Shown here in pieces: positions 25,473-36,472 of a stretch of DNA of 64,000 nucleotides (position 1 is the stretch's first letter; every line of letters begins with the position of its first letter). Below the pieces are notes generated by a model. It worked only from the letters and a program-made list of their open reading frames with translations. It was not told the DNA's origin and ran no database searches. Location of the stretch: assembly GCA_023898785.1 (NCBI GenBank), contig CP060239.1:930001-994000 (forward strand). The letters are read 5' to 3'. The stretch comes from Rhodospirillales bacterium (lineage in GTDB: Bacteria > Pseudomonadota > Alphaproteobacteria > Micavibrionales > Micavibrionaceae). The translations under genes were made by a program, and so were the position numbers.

Positions 25473-25757
25473 ATGACAAAAAAATACTGGTTAATAGAGG
25501 GCTATGATAGCCTAGATAGAATATACGAAAGAAAAATACCGGTAGGTAGTATGACAGACAGTCAAATTACCAATGCTTTAAAAGCATTGGCAGCTAAAGA
25601 AGGCTTAGACCTCAATGAAATTATTGGAGCTTACGCAAAAAGGAAAACAAAAGTTGCTAATGACCTTTTAGAAGTTCGCAGAACCTCTCCGTTTTTTGGA
25701 TATGAATGTGGAGAAAACCCTTATTTTATTGCGAGAGTAGTAGAAGACAATGCCTAA
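25473..25757 (+). CDS. Hypothetical 94-residue protein
   Basis: The protein is unrecognised. It has an aromatic-rich start (KKYWLIEGYDSLDRIYERKI), a helical middle (SQITNALKALAAKEGLDLNEIIGAYAKRK) and a C-terminal region with FFGYECGENPYFIARV. It follows a GAGGAAAG ribosome site. Its stop TAA lies inside the carB-like repeat that starts the next gene (ATGCCTAAAAG), so stop and start overlap by eight bases. Confidence 0.65.
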   Translation: MTKKYWLIEGYDSLDRIYERKIPVGSMTDSQITNALKALAAKEGLDLNEIIGAYAKRKTKVANDLLEVRRTSPFFGYECGENPYFIARVVEDNA

Positions 25758-25772
25758 AAGAACTGACATAAA
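25750..25772 (+). repeat. carB 5'-end repeat at the GNAT start
   Basis: The 23 bases that begin the GNAT gene match the first 23 bases of carB (26309-26331) with a single C/T difference. In both places the ATGCCTAA word ends the preceding gene in the same relative frame and starts the next one. Confidence 0.85.
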
Positions 25773-26308
25773 CGTCAGGTTTGCCGCTCCGGAGGATGCG
25801 GAGCAGATGAGCGCTGTTGCGAACAGTAATTTTGTCCCTTTGGACAAATTATCCGAACGTGCGCATCAAGGCTTTACAATCTGGCCAAGAGATCAAAACG
25901 ACTATGCAAATTGCATTGGCCGCTCTTCTCACGTGGCGGTTGCCGAGGATGCCGACGGTAAAATTGTCGGTCATATTCTGGCGTATGATATGGGAGTCTT
26001 TAAGCAAATAGCCCGCCAGTCCGGAAGTAAAAACCCCATACACCAATACAAAGAATATCCCGATACTTCCATTTTTTTAGATCAGATTACAATCAAACCC
26101 GATCATCATGGAATGGGAATTGGTTCGATGCTTGATGCGTTTTTGCGTGCGCATGCTCCGCAAAGCGATTTATGGGTTACTGACATTGTGCATAAACCAG
26201 TCAAGAATGAAGCGTCTGTCGCCTTTTTTGAGAATTTAGGATTTGAACTACAGGATGAGGTCGAGCACGACGGCTGGACTTTGGGAATTTATGAAAGAGA
26301 AATGAGAC

Positions 26309-26316
<8 letters not shown>
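25750..26316 (+). CDS. GNAT-family acetyltransferase
   Basis: The 188-residue protein has GNAT features: VAVAEDADGKIVGHILAYDMG as the central strands and IFLDQITIKPDHHGMGIGSMLDAFL with the acetyl-CoA binding Gln/Arg-Gly-x-Gly region (HHGMGIG), then NEASVAFFENLGF. The substrate is unknown. The first seven residues (MPKRTDI) are those of CarB, so the gene seems to have borrowed a carB start on insertion. It ends inside the carB start. Confidence 0.85.
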
Positions 26317-29593
<3,277 letters not shown>

Positions 29594-29661
29594 GCTTTTA
29601 TTGACATAATATTAAATCCTTATTACCTTACGAAAAATAAATTCAGTTAAGGAGCGTCGTT

Positions 29662-30036
29662 ATGAGTCTTTTTGTTTATAAATTTGGGGGAGCAATTAAA
29701 ACCGCATTTGCTATTTCCGCAGATCTTGACAGTAGCGACTCTGGACAAAACGCAACCATTATTCACCATTCCATACCCAATGCACACCGAACAGCGTGTG
29801 ACAAGCAAGATATTGTAAACATCCCTGTCGACGCTTTCGAAAAGTTTACAGAAGGCGTGATGGCTGCTGGCGGACAATCAAAAATTTTAGTCTTGGATAC
29901 TACTTACGACAAGACAAAAGATCGGCGTGACCCAGATGCATATAGTGGCGGTCAAAAAGCCATGCATCATGCATATAATAATGGTTATGATGCATTTAGA
30001 AGCTTTATAGATGAGCACACACCCAATAGGGTTTAG
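29662..30036 (+). CDS. Hypothetical 124-residue protein
   Basis: The protein is unrecognised. It starts MSLFVYKFGGAIKTAF after an AAGGAGCG ribosome site and contains ILVLDTTYDKTKDRRDPDA and HHAYNNGYDAFRSFIDEH. No membrane segment or signal peptide is clear. Base composition is lower in G and C than carB, suggesting separate acquisition. A terminator follows at 30092. Confidence 0.7.
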   Translation: MSLFVYKFGGAIKTAFAISADLDSSDSGQNATIIHHSIPNAHRTACDKQDIVNIPVDAFEKFTEGVMAAGGQSKILVLDTTYDKTKDRRDPDAYSGGQKAMHHAYNNGYDAFRSFIDEHTPNRV

Positions 30037-30091
30037 GATCTATACATCAATCTTGACGAAAACTAAAATTTCGCATAGCATCGCGTTAATC

Positions 30092-30118
30092 CCCGCCGCG
30101 TTTGGCGGGTTTTATTTT
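30092..30118 (+). terminator. Intrinsic terminator
   Basis: CCCGCC and GGCGGG form a stem around GCGTTT, followed by TTTTATTTT. Confidence 0.75.
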
Positions 30119-30130
30119 GAAGACCCCACC

Positions 30131-30225
30131 CGTCATTGCGAGGAAGGCCGAATGGCCTGACGCGGCAATCCATCTTCAGAACAAGAGTATAAGAGTTGGA
30201 TTGCTTCGCTACGCTCGCAATGACG
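30131..30225. repeat. Palindromic CGTCATTGCGAG element
   Basis: CGTCATTGCGAG (30131-30142) and CTCGCAATGACG (30214-30225) are exact inverted repeats, and GGCAATCCA pairs with TGGATTGC inside. This is a MITE-like palindrome of a kind widely scattered in bacterial genomes, here in the greA leader. Confidence 0.75.
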
Positions 30226-30243
30226 AAAAAAGGATAGAACGAC

Positions 30244-30717
30244 ATGGAACAGATTCCTGTTACCAAAATCGGTTTTGAAGGTTTAGAGGCCGAATTGAAA
30301 GATTTGAAAACCGTGCAGCGCCCGAATGTGATTGAGGCGATTGCCACAGCGCGCGAACATGGCGACCTGTCGGAAAATGCGGAATATCACGCCGCGCGTG
30401 AACAGCAGAGTTTTATCGAAGGGCGCATTAAAGAACTTGAAGCGGTGATTGGGCGAGCGCAGGTGATTGATCCATCCACCCTGTCCGGTAGCGCGGTGAA
30501 GTTCGGCGCAACCGTGACCATAGTTGATGAGGAAACGGATGAAGAGTCCACCTATCAAATCGTTGGTGATTATGAGGCCGACCTAGCACACAGCAAAATC
30601 TCCATTAGCTCTCCAATTGCGCGTGGGCTGATTGGAAAATCAGAAGGCGATTCTGTCGTGATTCAAACACCGAAAGGTAAGGGCGATTACGAGATTTTGG
30701 CGGTGAAATATAAATAA
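30244..30717 (+). CDS. greA: Transcription elongation factor GreA
   Basis: The 157-residue protein is GreA, which rescues backtracked RNA polymerase by stimulating RNA cleavage. The N-terminal coiled coil carries the tip acidic residues in the SENAEYHAAREQQ region near 40-52, and the C-terminal FKBP-like domain contains YQIVGDYEAD and SPIARGLIGKSEGD. Length is standard. Confidence 0.96.
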   Translation: MEQIPVTKIGFEGLEAELKDLKTVQRPNVIEAIATAREHGDLSENAEYHAAREQQSFIEGRIKELEAVIGRAQVIDPSTLSGSAVKFGATVTIVDEETDEESTYQIVGDYEADLAHSKISISSPIARGLIGKSEGDSVVIQTPKGKGDYEILAVKYK

Positions 30718-30724
30718 AGCCTGG

Positions 30725-31198
30725 TTATTGCTCAATCGGGACGCCAGCTTCGTCTTTGGCGCTGCGGATATTGAGCGAAGATTTTACCGAGACTACATTG
30801 GGCGCTGTGGTCAGTTCATGAGTCAGAAATTCCTGATAGCTATCCCAGTCTTTAGCCACAATTTTCAGGATGAAATCGACATCGCCGGCCAGCATATGAC
30901 ATTCGCGCACCATCGGCAGCTCAACCATGTGTTTTTCAAAGGCTTCGAGGTCTTTTTCGGCTTGTGACTCAAGGCGCACCATAGCATACACCGTGACGCT
31001 GTAGCCCAGAATTGCCGGATCAATCTGCGCGTGGTAGCTGTGAATATAGCCTGCCTCTTCAAGTGCGCGCACACGGCGCAGGCATGGCGGCGCTGAAATA
31101 CCGACGACTTTGGCCAATTCGACATTGGTCATTCGGCCATCAGCTTGTAGATTTTGCAGGATTTTTTTATCAATAGCATCGAGTTTTGAACGGCGCAT
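30725..31198 (-). CDS. Lrp/AsnC family regulator
   Basis: The 157-residue protein has an N-terminal winged helix (MTNVELAKVVGISAPPCLRR) and a C-terminal RAM ligand domain (VRECHMLAGDVDFILKI). Such regulators respond to amino acids. The ATG at 31198 (MRRSKLDAID) fits the family, with an upstream open extension. Targets are unknown. It converges on greA with a seven-base gap. Confidence 0.9.
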   Translation of the reverse strand: MRRSKLDAIDKKILQNLQADGRMTNVELAKVVGISAPPCLRRVRALEEAGYIHSYHAQIDPAILGYSVTVYAMVRLESQAEKDLEAFEKHMVELPMVRECHMLAGDVDFILKIVAKDWDSYQEFLTHELTTAPNVVSVKSSLNIRSAKDEAGVPIEQ

Positions 31199-31267
31199 GG
31201 AGGGGTTCTTTTTTAGATTAAATCGTTTCACAAAGACCTATGAGCTTGATATAAAGTTGCGCAAGCC

Positions 31268-32218
31268 ATGATGCAAGAACTTTCAAAAAATACGGCAAAA
31301 AATATTACCTGCTGGGTTGTTACCGAAGGCCTTGCGGGCACGGAAAACCAATGTCTTGGCGTGGCCGAGGCTCTGGGCATAGTGCCGGAAGTTAAACGCA
31401 TAGAGCTTCGTCAGCCGTGGAAAAGCCTCTCGCCCTATTTGGGCTTTGAGCAAAACTGGAGCTTCTCCCCTGCCCTTACGGGGCCATGGCCAGATTTACT
31501 GCTTGCCTCGGGGCGTAAATCGATTGCAGCTTCGCGCTATATTAAAAAGGCAAGCGGCGGAAAAACATTTACCGTGCAAATTCAGGATCCGCGCATTTTT
31601 CCAAAGCAGTTTGATCTGGTTGCGGTGCCCGCGCACGATCCGACACGTGGGGAAAATGTGATTGTCACGACCTCAGCGCCCAACCGAGTTACACCGAAAA
31701 AGCTGGAAACCGCAAAAGCGGAATTTTCACAGTTCGGCAAGCTTTCGACTCCGCGCGTGGCGGTGTTAATTGGCGGCAGCAGCAAAGCCTATGGGATGAC
31801 CAGCGAGATTACGCGGCGATTGGCGGCGCAACTCAAAAACATTGATGCCAGCTTGATGATTACTGCTTCGCGCCGCACCGGCGCAGAGAATGAAGCGATT
31901 TTGCGCAGAGAATTGGGCAATCATTATTTCTGGAACGGGCAAAGTGAAAATCCGTATTTTGGCCTGCTGGCATGGGCGGATTTTATTCTGGTTACCGCCG
32001 ACAGTGCTTCGATGTTGTCCGAAGCTTGCACGACCGGCAAACCCGTTTACATGATTCCTCTGGAAGGTGGTCACCCGCGTATTGACAAGCTCCACGAAAA
32101 CCTTAAACAATCTGGGTGTTTACGTGATTTTGACGGTAATCTTGAGGGTTGGTTGTACGAACCTCTTAACGATGCTGATTTGATCGCCCATGAAATTAGA
32201 AAGCATATAAAATTATGA
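31268..32218 (+). CDS. ELM1/GtrOC1-family protein
   Basis: The 316-residue protein resembles the family annotated as mitochondrial fission ELM1 in plants and found in most alphaproteobacteria. Typical segments are CWVVTEGLAGTENQCLGVAEALG at the start, LLASGRKSIAASRYI, and VTADSASMLSEACTTGKPV near residue 243. The fold is of glycosyltransferase-B type, so a glycosyl transfer role is possible, but it is not established for bacteria. It overlaps trxB as ATGA. Confidence 0.85.
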   Translation: MMQELSKNTAKNITCWVVTEGLAGTENQCLGVAEALGIVPEVKRIELRQPWKSLSPYLGFEQNWSFSPALTGPWPDLLLASGRKSIAASRYIKKASGGKTFTVQIQDPRIFPKQFDLVAVPAHDPTRGENVIVTTSAPNRVTPKKLETAKAEFSQFGKLSTPRVAVLIGGSSKAYGMTSEITRRLAAQLKNIDASLMITASRRTGAENEAILRRELGNHYFWNGQSENPYFGLLAWADFILVTADSASMLSEACTTGKPVYMIPLEGGHPRIDKLHENLKQSGCLRDFDGNLEGWLYEPLNDADLIAHEIRKHIKL

Positions 32219-33189
32219 ATGAAACGCATCATACAAAAGTTTTGATTATCGGCTCCGGCCCAGCGGGGTACACGGCGGCAATTTATGCGGCACGCGCTAA
32301 TCTGGAGCCGATTTTAGTGACTGGGTTTGAGCCGGGCGGACAGTTAATGATCACCACGGAAGTTGAAAATTATCCCGGTTTTGCCGATGTCATTCAGGGG
32401 CCGTGGCTGATGGAGCAAATGAAGCTTCAGGCCGAGCATGTCGGCACAACCCTGATTAATGATTATATAAAGGAAGTCGATTTTTCTACACGTCCGTTTA
32501 AAGCAATTGGTGATCAGGGCACGGTTTATACAGGTGATAGCGTTATTATTTCTACCGGAGCGAAAGCTCGCTGGCTTGGCCTGCCATCAGAGGAGAAGTT
32601 TCGTGGAAAAGGCGTTTCGGCGTGTGCAACGTGCGATGGGTTTTTCTTCCGCGGTAAAGACGTTGCGGTTGTCGGCGGAGGAAACTCTGCGGTCGAAGAG
32701 ACATTATTCCTGACGAATTTCTGTTCGAAAGTTACGCTAATTCATCGCCGTAATTCTTTGCGCGCCGAGAAAATCATGCAAGATCGTTTATTTGAAAACG
32801 AAAAAGTCGAAGTAATTTGGGACAGCACCGTTGAAGAGGTTCTGGGTGATGATTCGGGAATGACAGGTCTACGCCTCAAGAACGTTAAAACCAGTGAAGA
32901 GAGTACGCTGGAGGCTGATGGAATGTTTGTGGCGATTGGTCATGATCCGGCGACCGAGATTTTTAAAGGCCAGATCAAGATGGATGAGGCGGGCTATATC
33001 GACACGGCTGCAGATTCTACAGCGACTTCTGTACCGGGCATTTTTGCTGCCGGAGACGTTGCTGATCACGTCTATCGTCAAGCTGTCACAGCTGCGGGGA
33101 TGGGCTGCATGGCTGCGTTGGAAGCCGATCGGTTTTTAGCCGTGCAACATACTCCTAACAACAGAAATCCTGCACATGCAGCGGAATAA
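32215..33189 (+). CDS. trxB: Thioredoxin-disulfide reductase
   Basis: The 324-residue flavoprotein reduces thioredoxin with NADPH. The FAD site is IIGSGPAGYTAAIYAARA, the redox cysteines are in CATCDG near residue 138, the NADPH site is VVGGGNSAVEE, and the second FAD motif is GIFAAGDV. It starts inside the stop of the ELM1-family gene. Confidence 0.97.
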   Translation: MNETHHTKVLIIGSGPAGYTAAIYAARANLEPILVTGFEPGGQLMITTEVENYPGFADVIQGPWLMEQMKLQAEHVGTTLINDYIKEVDFSTRPFKAIGDQGTVYTGDSVIISTGAKARWLGLPSEEKFRGKGVSACATCDGFFFRGKDVAVVGGGNSAVEETLFLTNFCSKVTLIHRRNSLRAEKIMQDRLFENEKVEVIWDSTVEEVLGDDSGMTGLRLKNVKTSEESTLEADGMFVAIGHDPATEIFKGQIKMDEAGYIDTAADSTATSVPGIFAAGDVADHVYRQAVTAAGMGCMAALEADRFLAVQHTPNNRNPAHAAE

Positions 33190-33313
33190 AACAGCATAAA
33201 ATACACCCAAAACATTCCGCACCGCCTCGTTTTTAATTGCTATCAACGAAGTAAAGTAACGTTTTTCGAGTAAAAAACGACATATTTTTTCCTTCTGAAG
33301 ATGTTGAAAACGC

Positions 33314-33452
33314 AGGCGAGATGTCCTATAACCCCGGGATCAACACTATGTTGATAAGGGTCGTAACAGATCCTTACGTCTCCCAGACGTGAAACCTCCC
33401 TGTTCAACTCGCCGGGCCCACTATATTTTGTAGTGGTTGCCCGGTTTTTTTT
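33314..33452 (+). terminator. Structured RNA with strong intrinsic terminator
   Basis: GGCGAG (33315-33320) can pair with CTCGCC (33408-33413), enclosing hairpins ATCAAC/GTTGAT (33339-33355) and ACGTCT/AGACGT (33376-33390). The 3' side then enters the long terminator hairpin CCGGGC, CCACTA / TAGTGG, GCCCGG (33412-33444) followed by eight T residues. It could be a small RNA with its own terminator or an attenuated part of the decarboxylase leader. The terminator itself is clear; the rest is a prediction by eye. Confidence 0.6.
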
Positions 33453-33516
33453 ACTATGTTGACGTTAAATTAAATATTGCTTTTTTGGTATTTTTGTATC
33501 ATAAGGAAGTACGCAC

Positions 33517-33588
33517 GTGCCTATGGCCCTATGTCGGTTATGCAACGACGTATATCTTGTAGTTAACTTGAGGCTTTGCCTCCTTTAG
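33517..33588 (+). CDS. Leader peptide of the ornithine decarboxylase gene
   Basis: A 23-codon frame begins at GTG 33517, eight bases after an AAGGAAG ribosome site, and ends at TAG 33588; an in-frame ATG lies at 33523. The peptide is Leu- and Cys-rich (MALCRLCNDV, then VNLRLCLL). Its stop lies 17 bases before the decarboxylase ATG. Part of its coding sequence can mask the decarboxylase ribosome site, as in translational attenuators. Confidence 0.5.
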   Translation: MPMALCRLCNDVYLVVNLRLCLL

Positions 33589-33595
33589 CATAGGG
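33527..33595 (+). promoter_or_regulatory. Candidate attenuator stem of the ornithine decarboxylase leader
   Basis: CCCTATG (33527-33533), inside the leader peptide frame, is the exact complement of CATAGGG (33589-33595), which contains the AGGG ribosome site of the decarboxylase. A GAGGC/GCCTC hairpin (33570-33582) lies between. Alphaproteobacterial ornithine decarboxylase genes often carry the speF RNA motif upstream; this may be that motif or another leader. Confidence 0.5.
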
Positions 33596-33605
33596 TTTAC
33601 CGTTG

Positions 33606-34847
33606 ATGACCGACGATACTTTCCAGGGAAGTCTGGAGGCTTCCGCACTTACATTCTCGCATTCAGATCAGATTTCTTTTGATGATATTCCGCCGCGCTC
33701 CGGGGCTGCAGACATTGATTCTGACGTGATCGACGATTATATCAGAACCTTACGCCCTACTGTTCCCGTGGCTATCCTAAAACCGCAAAAACTTTCGCAA
33801 AGAGCCAAGGAATTTACCAAATCGTTTACCGGCTGCGCTCTTTATGCCGTGAAATGCAATCCGGATGAAGTCTTGCTAAAAACCATGTATGCGAACGGAG
33901 TCCGTCGTTTTGATGTGGCTTCTATTAGCGAAGTTCGTCTCATAAGAGGACTGTTTCCAAGGGCTAAGATTTATTTTATGCATCCTATCAAGGCTCCGGA
34001 AGCTATTCATGAAGCCTATATAAACCATAAGGTAAGGGCTTTTGTTCTGGATTATGCCGATGAACTGGACAAAATTCTTTATGAAACCAATGCAGCGGCG
34101 GATCTTGAACTTTTTGTACGACTGGCCGTACCGAAGGACAACCAAGGCAGCGATGTGGCGACCGATTTTTCCAGCAAATTTGGAGCCAAGCCTGAATATG
34201 CTGCCGAACTACTCAGACTCTGCCGTCCTTATTGTAAGAAGCTGGGTTTAAGTTTTCATGTTGGAACACAGTGCCAAGACCCTTCCGCGTATTCGAAAGC
34301 TATTGCCCATGCCGCAAATGTTATTGAGGAAAGTGGTGTTAGTGTTGATGTTCTCGATATTGGCGGCGGATTTCCTGCTGAATTAGATACAGAAAATCCG
34401 ATGGCCCCTATTCAGGCTTTTACACGAGAAATTGAGGGTGCTGTGCGTGTGAACGGGCTTAAGGAACTCGAGCTGCTGTGCGAAATCGGACGCGGGCTTG
34501 TTGCCTGTGCTGGCGCTCTTGTTGTACGTGTTGAGGGGCGCAAAGACGATCTCCTTTACCTTAATGACGGCACTTATGGAGGTTTGTTTGAAGCCGGCGG
34601 CTCCATTGGCCTTGCCTACCCTGCGCATTTGATCCGCCGTGAAGAGCGTTCTTTTGAAGGCCCCGTTAAGCCTTTCCGTTTTGCAGGCCCAACCTGCGAT
34701 TCTGTTGATATGATGAAGGGCCCTTTTATGCTGCCTGCCGATGTTCAAACCGGTGACTGGATCAGGTTAGAGCAATTAGGCGCTTACGGTGAAGTTTCAC
34801 GAACAGATTTTAATGGTTTCGGATCGGCTCGGAAAATCGTCGTGTAG
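33606..34847 (+). CDS. Ornithine/lysine/diaminopimelate-type decarboxylase (fold III)
   Basis: The 413-residue enzyme is a PLP-dependent decarboxylase of the alanine-racemase fold. The PLP lysine is in CALYAVKCNPDE near residue 83, the glycine loop is DVLDIGGGFP, and the cross-subunit Cys is in GPTCDSVD. This group includes bacterial ornithine decarboxylases that make putrescine; specificity for ornithine is inferred from family and leader. ATG 33606 is preferred over TTG 33603. The last codons are partly repeated at 36398. Confidence 0.88.
   Translation: MTDDTFQGSLEASALTFSHSDQISFDDIPPRSGAADIDSDVIDDYIRTLRPTVPVAILKPQKLSQRAKEFTKSFTGCALYAVKCNPDEVLLKTMYANGVRRFDVASISEVRLIRGLFPRAKIYFMHPIKAPEAIHEAYINHKVRAFVLDYADELDKILYETNAAADLELFVRLAVPKDNQGSDVATDFSSKFGAKPEYAAELLRLCRPYCKKLGLSFHVGTQCQDPSAYSKAIAHAANVIEESGVSVDVLDIGGGFPAELDTENPMAPIQAFTREIEGAVRVNGLKELELLCEIGRGLVACAGALVVRVEGRKDDLLYLNDGTYGGLFEAGGSIGLAYPAHLIRREERSFEGPVKPFRFAGPTCDSVDMMKGPFMLPADVQTGDWIRLEQLGAYGEVSRTDFNGFGSARKIVV
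34807..34830 (+). repeat. Decarboxylase 3'-end repeat, copy 1
   Basis: Twenty-four bases within the last dozen codons of the decarboxylase gene (encoding FNGFGSA) are repeated exactly at 36398-36421. Confidence 0.85.
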
Positions 34848-34900
34848 TATGAATCTCACGGCGTAGGAGTAACAAGGAAAATAACTAGTGGGGAAATAAA

Positions 34901-36376
34901 ATGAGCGCACTCGGCGTTTTTGTCGTTCTGTATATGGTGATCTCAATCGCGATTGGTCTGTATGCTTCGCTGCGAGTCAGGACCTCCACCGATTATGTTC
35001 TTGCCGGGCGCTCGCTCCCCATTTATGTAACCATTGCTACAGTCTTTGCAACATGGTTTGGCTCGGAAGCCGTACTCGGCATGCCTGCGACCTTCATGGA
35101 GGAAGGGCTGGGTGGAATTGTAGCCGATCCGTTCGGTGCAGGGCTGTGCCTGGTTTTTGTCGGCCTATTCTTCGCCGCGAGGCTCTACCGCATGAAACTG
35201 CTGACTATTGGCGACTTCTACCGCCAACGCTACGGTAAAACTGTCGAGATTCTGGTTTCTCTTGCTATCTGTGTCAGCTATCTCGGCTGGGTTTCAGCCC
35301 AGATCGTCGCGCTGGGACTGACCATTAGCTTAATCTCTGGTGAAGCTATTTCCTTTGAGGTTGGCATGCTCATCGGCCTGAGCATCGTCCTGCTTTATAC
35401 CATCTTCGGCGGGATGTGGTCGGTTGCGATCATGGACTTCCTGCAAATGATGATGATTCTCATGGGATTGCTGATTGTCGCTTGGTTAATCGCCGGACGG
35501 GTCGATGGCGGCTTTATGGGAGTCGTTCACGACGCCGCCGCTAACAATAAATTCGATTTCTGGCCGGATCTGAACCCGGCGGCTATCCTCGCCTTCATCG
35601 GCGCATTCGTGACGCTGGCGCTCGGCTCAATTCCGCAACAGGACGTCTTTCAGCGCGTCATGTCGGCGAAAGACGAAAAGACCGCCGTGCGCGGCACTGT
35701 CATTGGCGGCACGTTCTATATCTTCTTTTGCTTTGTGCCAATTTTTATCGCCTATGGCGCAACCCTGATTGATCCGAACCTGGTCACAACGCATATGGGC
35801 GAAGGCGGAGATCCGCAGCGTATCTTACCTGAATTTATTCTGAACGGCGTACCGATGCCTATTCAGGTCATGTTCTTTGGTGCTCTTCTTTCGGCGATCA
35901 TGTCTACAGCCTCGGGTACGTTGCTGGCGCCTTCGGCGATTCTGGCCGAAAACATTTTCAAGGAGATTCTGGTCTCCAAACTCGACGATAAGCATCTGCT
36001 TACTGTCCTGAGAATCTGCGTTTTTTGTTTCGGTCTGGTCGTACTGGCCTACGCTTACTTAAGTACATCAGCTGGCTTAAGTATTTTCGAGATGGTCGAG
36101 AACGCTTATCTCGTTACGTTGTGCGGGGCCTTCGTGCCGCTAGCCTTCGGTGTATACTGGAAAAAAGCCACCAATGCCGGGGCGCTGCTTTCCATCGCCT
36201 GCGGCGTCATTACCTGGTCTGTGCTGGAATATCTCAACGTGCGAATGGCCGCGCAAGACGAATCCATGCTGGTCCCGCCGCAACTCGCCGGACTGTTTAT
36301 GGCGATTTTTGGCATGATCGCCGGTAGTCTGCTGCCACAGATCAATCCGCCAAAAGCTGAGAAACAACCGAGCTAA
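34901..36376 (+). CDS. Sodium:solute symporter family transporter
   Basis: The 491-residue protein is an SSS-family inner-membrane symporter with about 13 hydrophobic segments. Family signatures include YVLAGRSLPIYV near residue 33, ATWFGSEAVLGMP near 50 and LGSIPQQDVFQRVMSAKD near 240. It follows the decarboxylase by 53 bases and may share its transcript, so an amine, amino acid or related solute is a reasonable guess. Its G and C content is higher than the decarboxylase and it is bracketed by the decarboxylase-end repeat, suggesting insertion. Confidence 0.88.
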   Translation: MSALGVFVVLYMVISIAIGLYASLRVRTSTDYVLAGRSLPIYVTIATVFATWFGSEAVLGMPATFMEEGLGGIVADPFGAGLCLVFVGLFFAARLYRMKLLTIGDFYRQRYGKTVEILVSLAICVSYLGWVSAQIVALGLTISLISGEAISFEVGMLIGLSIVLLYTIFGGMWSVAIMDFLQMMMILMGLLIVAWLIAGRVDGGFMGVVHDAAANNKFDFWPDLNPAAILAFIGAFVTLALGSIPQQDVFQRVMSAKDEKTAVRGTVIGGTFYIFFCFVPIFIAYGATLIDPNLVTTHMGEGGDPQRILPEFILNGVPMPIQVMFFGALLSAIMSTASGTLLAPSAILAENIFKEILVSKLDDKHLLTVLRICVFCFGLVVLAYAYLSTSAGLSIFEMVENAYLVTLCGAFVPLAFGVYWKKATNAGALLSIACGVITWSVLEYLNVRMAAQDESMLVPPQLAGLFMAIFGMIAGSLLPQINPPKAEKQPS

Positions 36377-36397
36377 TTCCAATACTATTACAAACGC

Positions 36398-36421
36398 ATT
36401 TTAATGGTTTCGGATCGGCTC
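36398..36421 (+). repeat. Decarboxylase 3'-end repeat, copy 2
   Basis: An exact 24-base copy of 34807-34830 lies just after the symporter. In frame it reads FNGFGSAQKILF, which stays similar to the decarboxylase end FNGFGSARKIVV beyond the exact match. It looks like a relic of a decarboxylase gene end displaced by the symporter. Confidence 0.85.
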
Positions 36422-36472
36422 AAAAAATTCTATTCTGGCTTTTATTTTCAGAAGTAGAGAGTTTTTGTAGCT

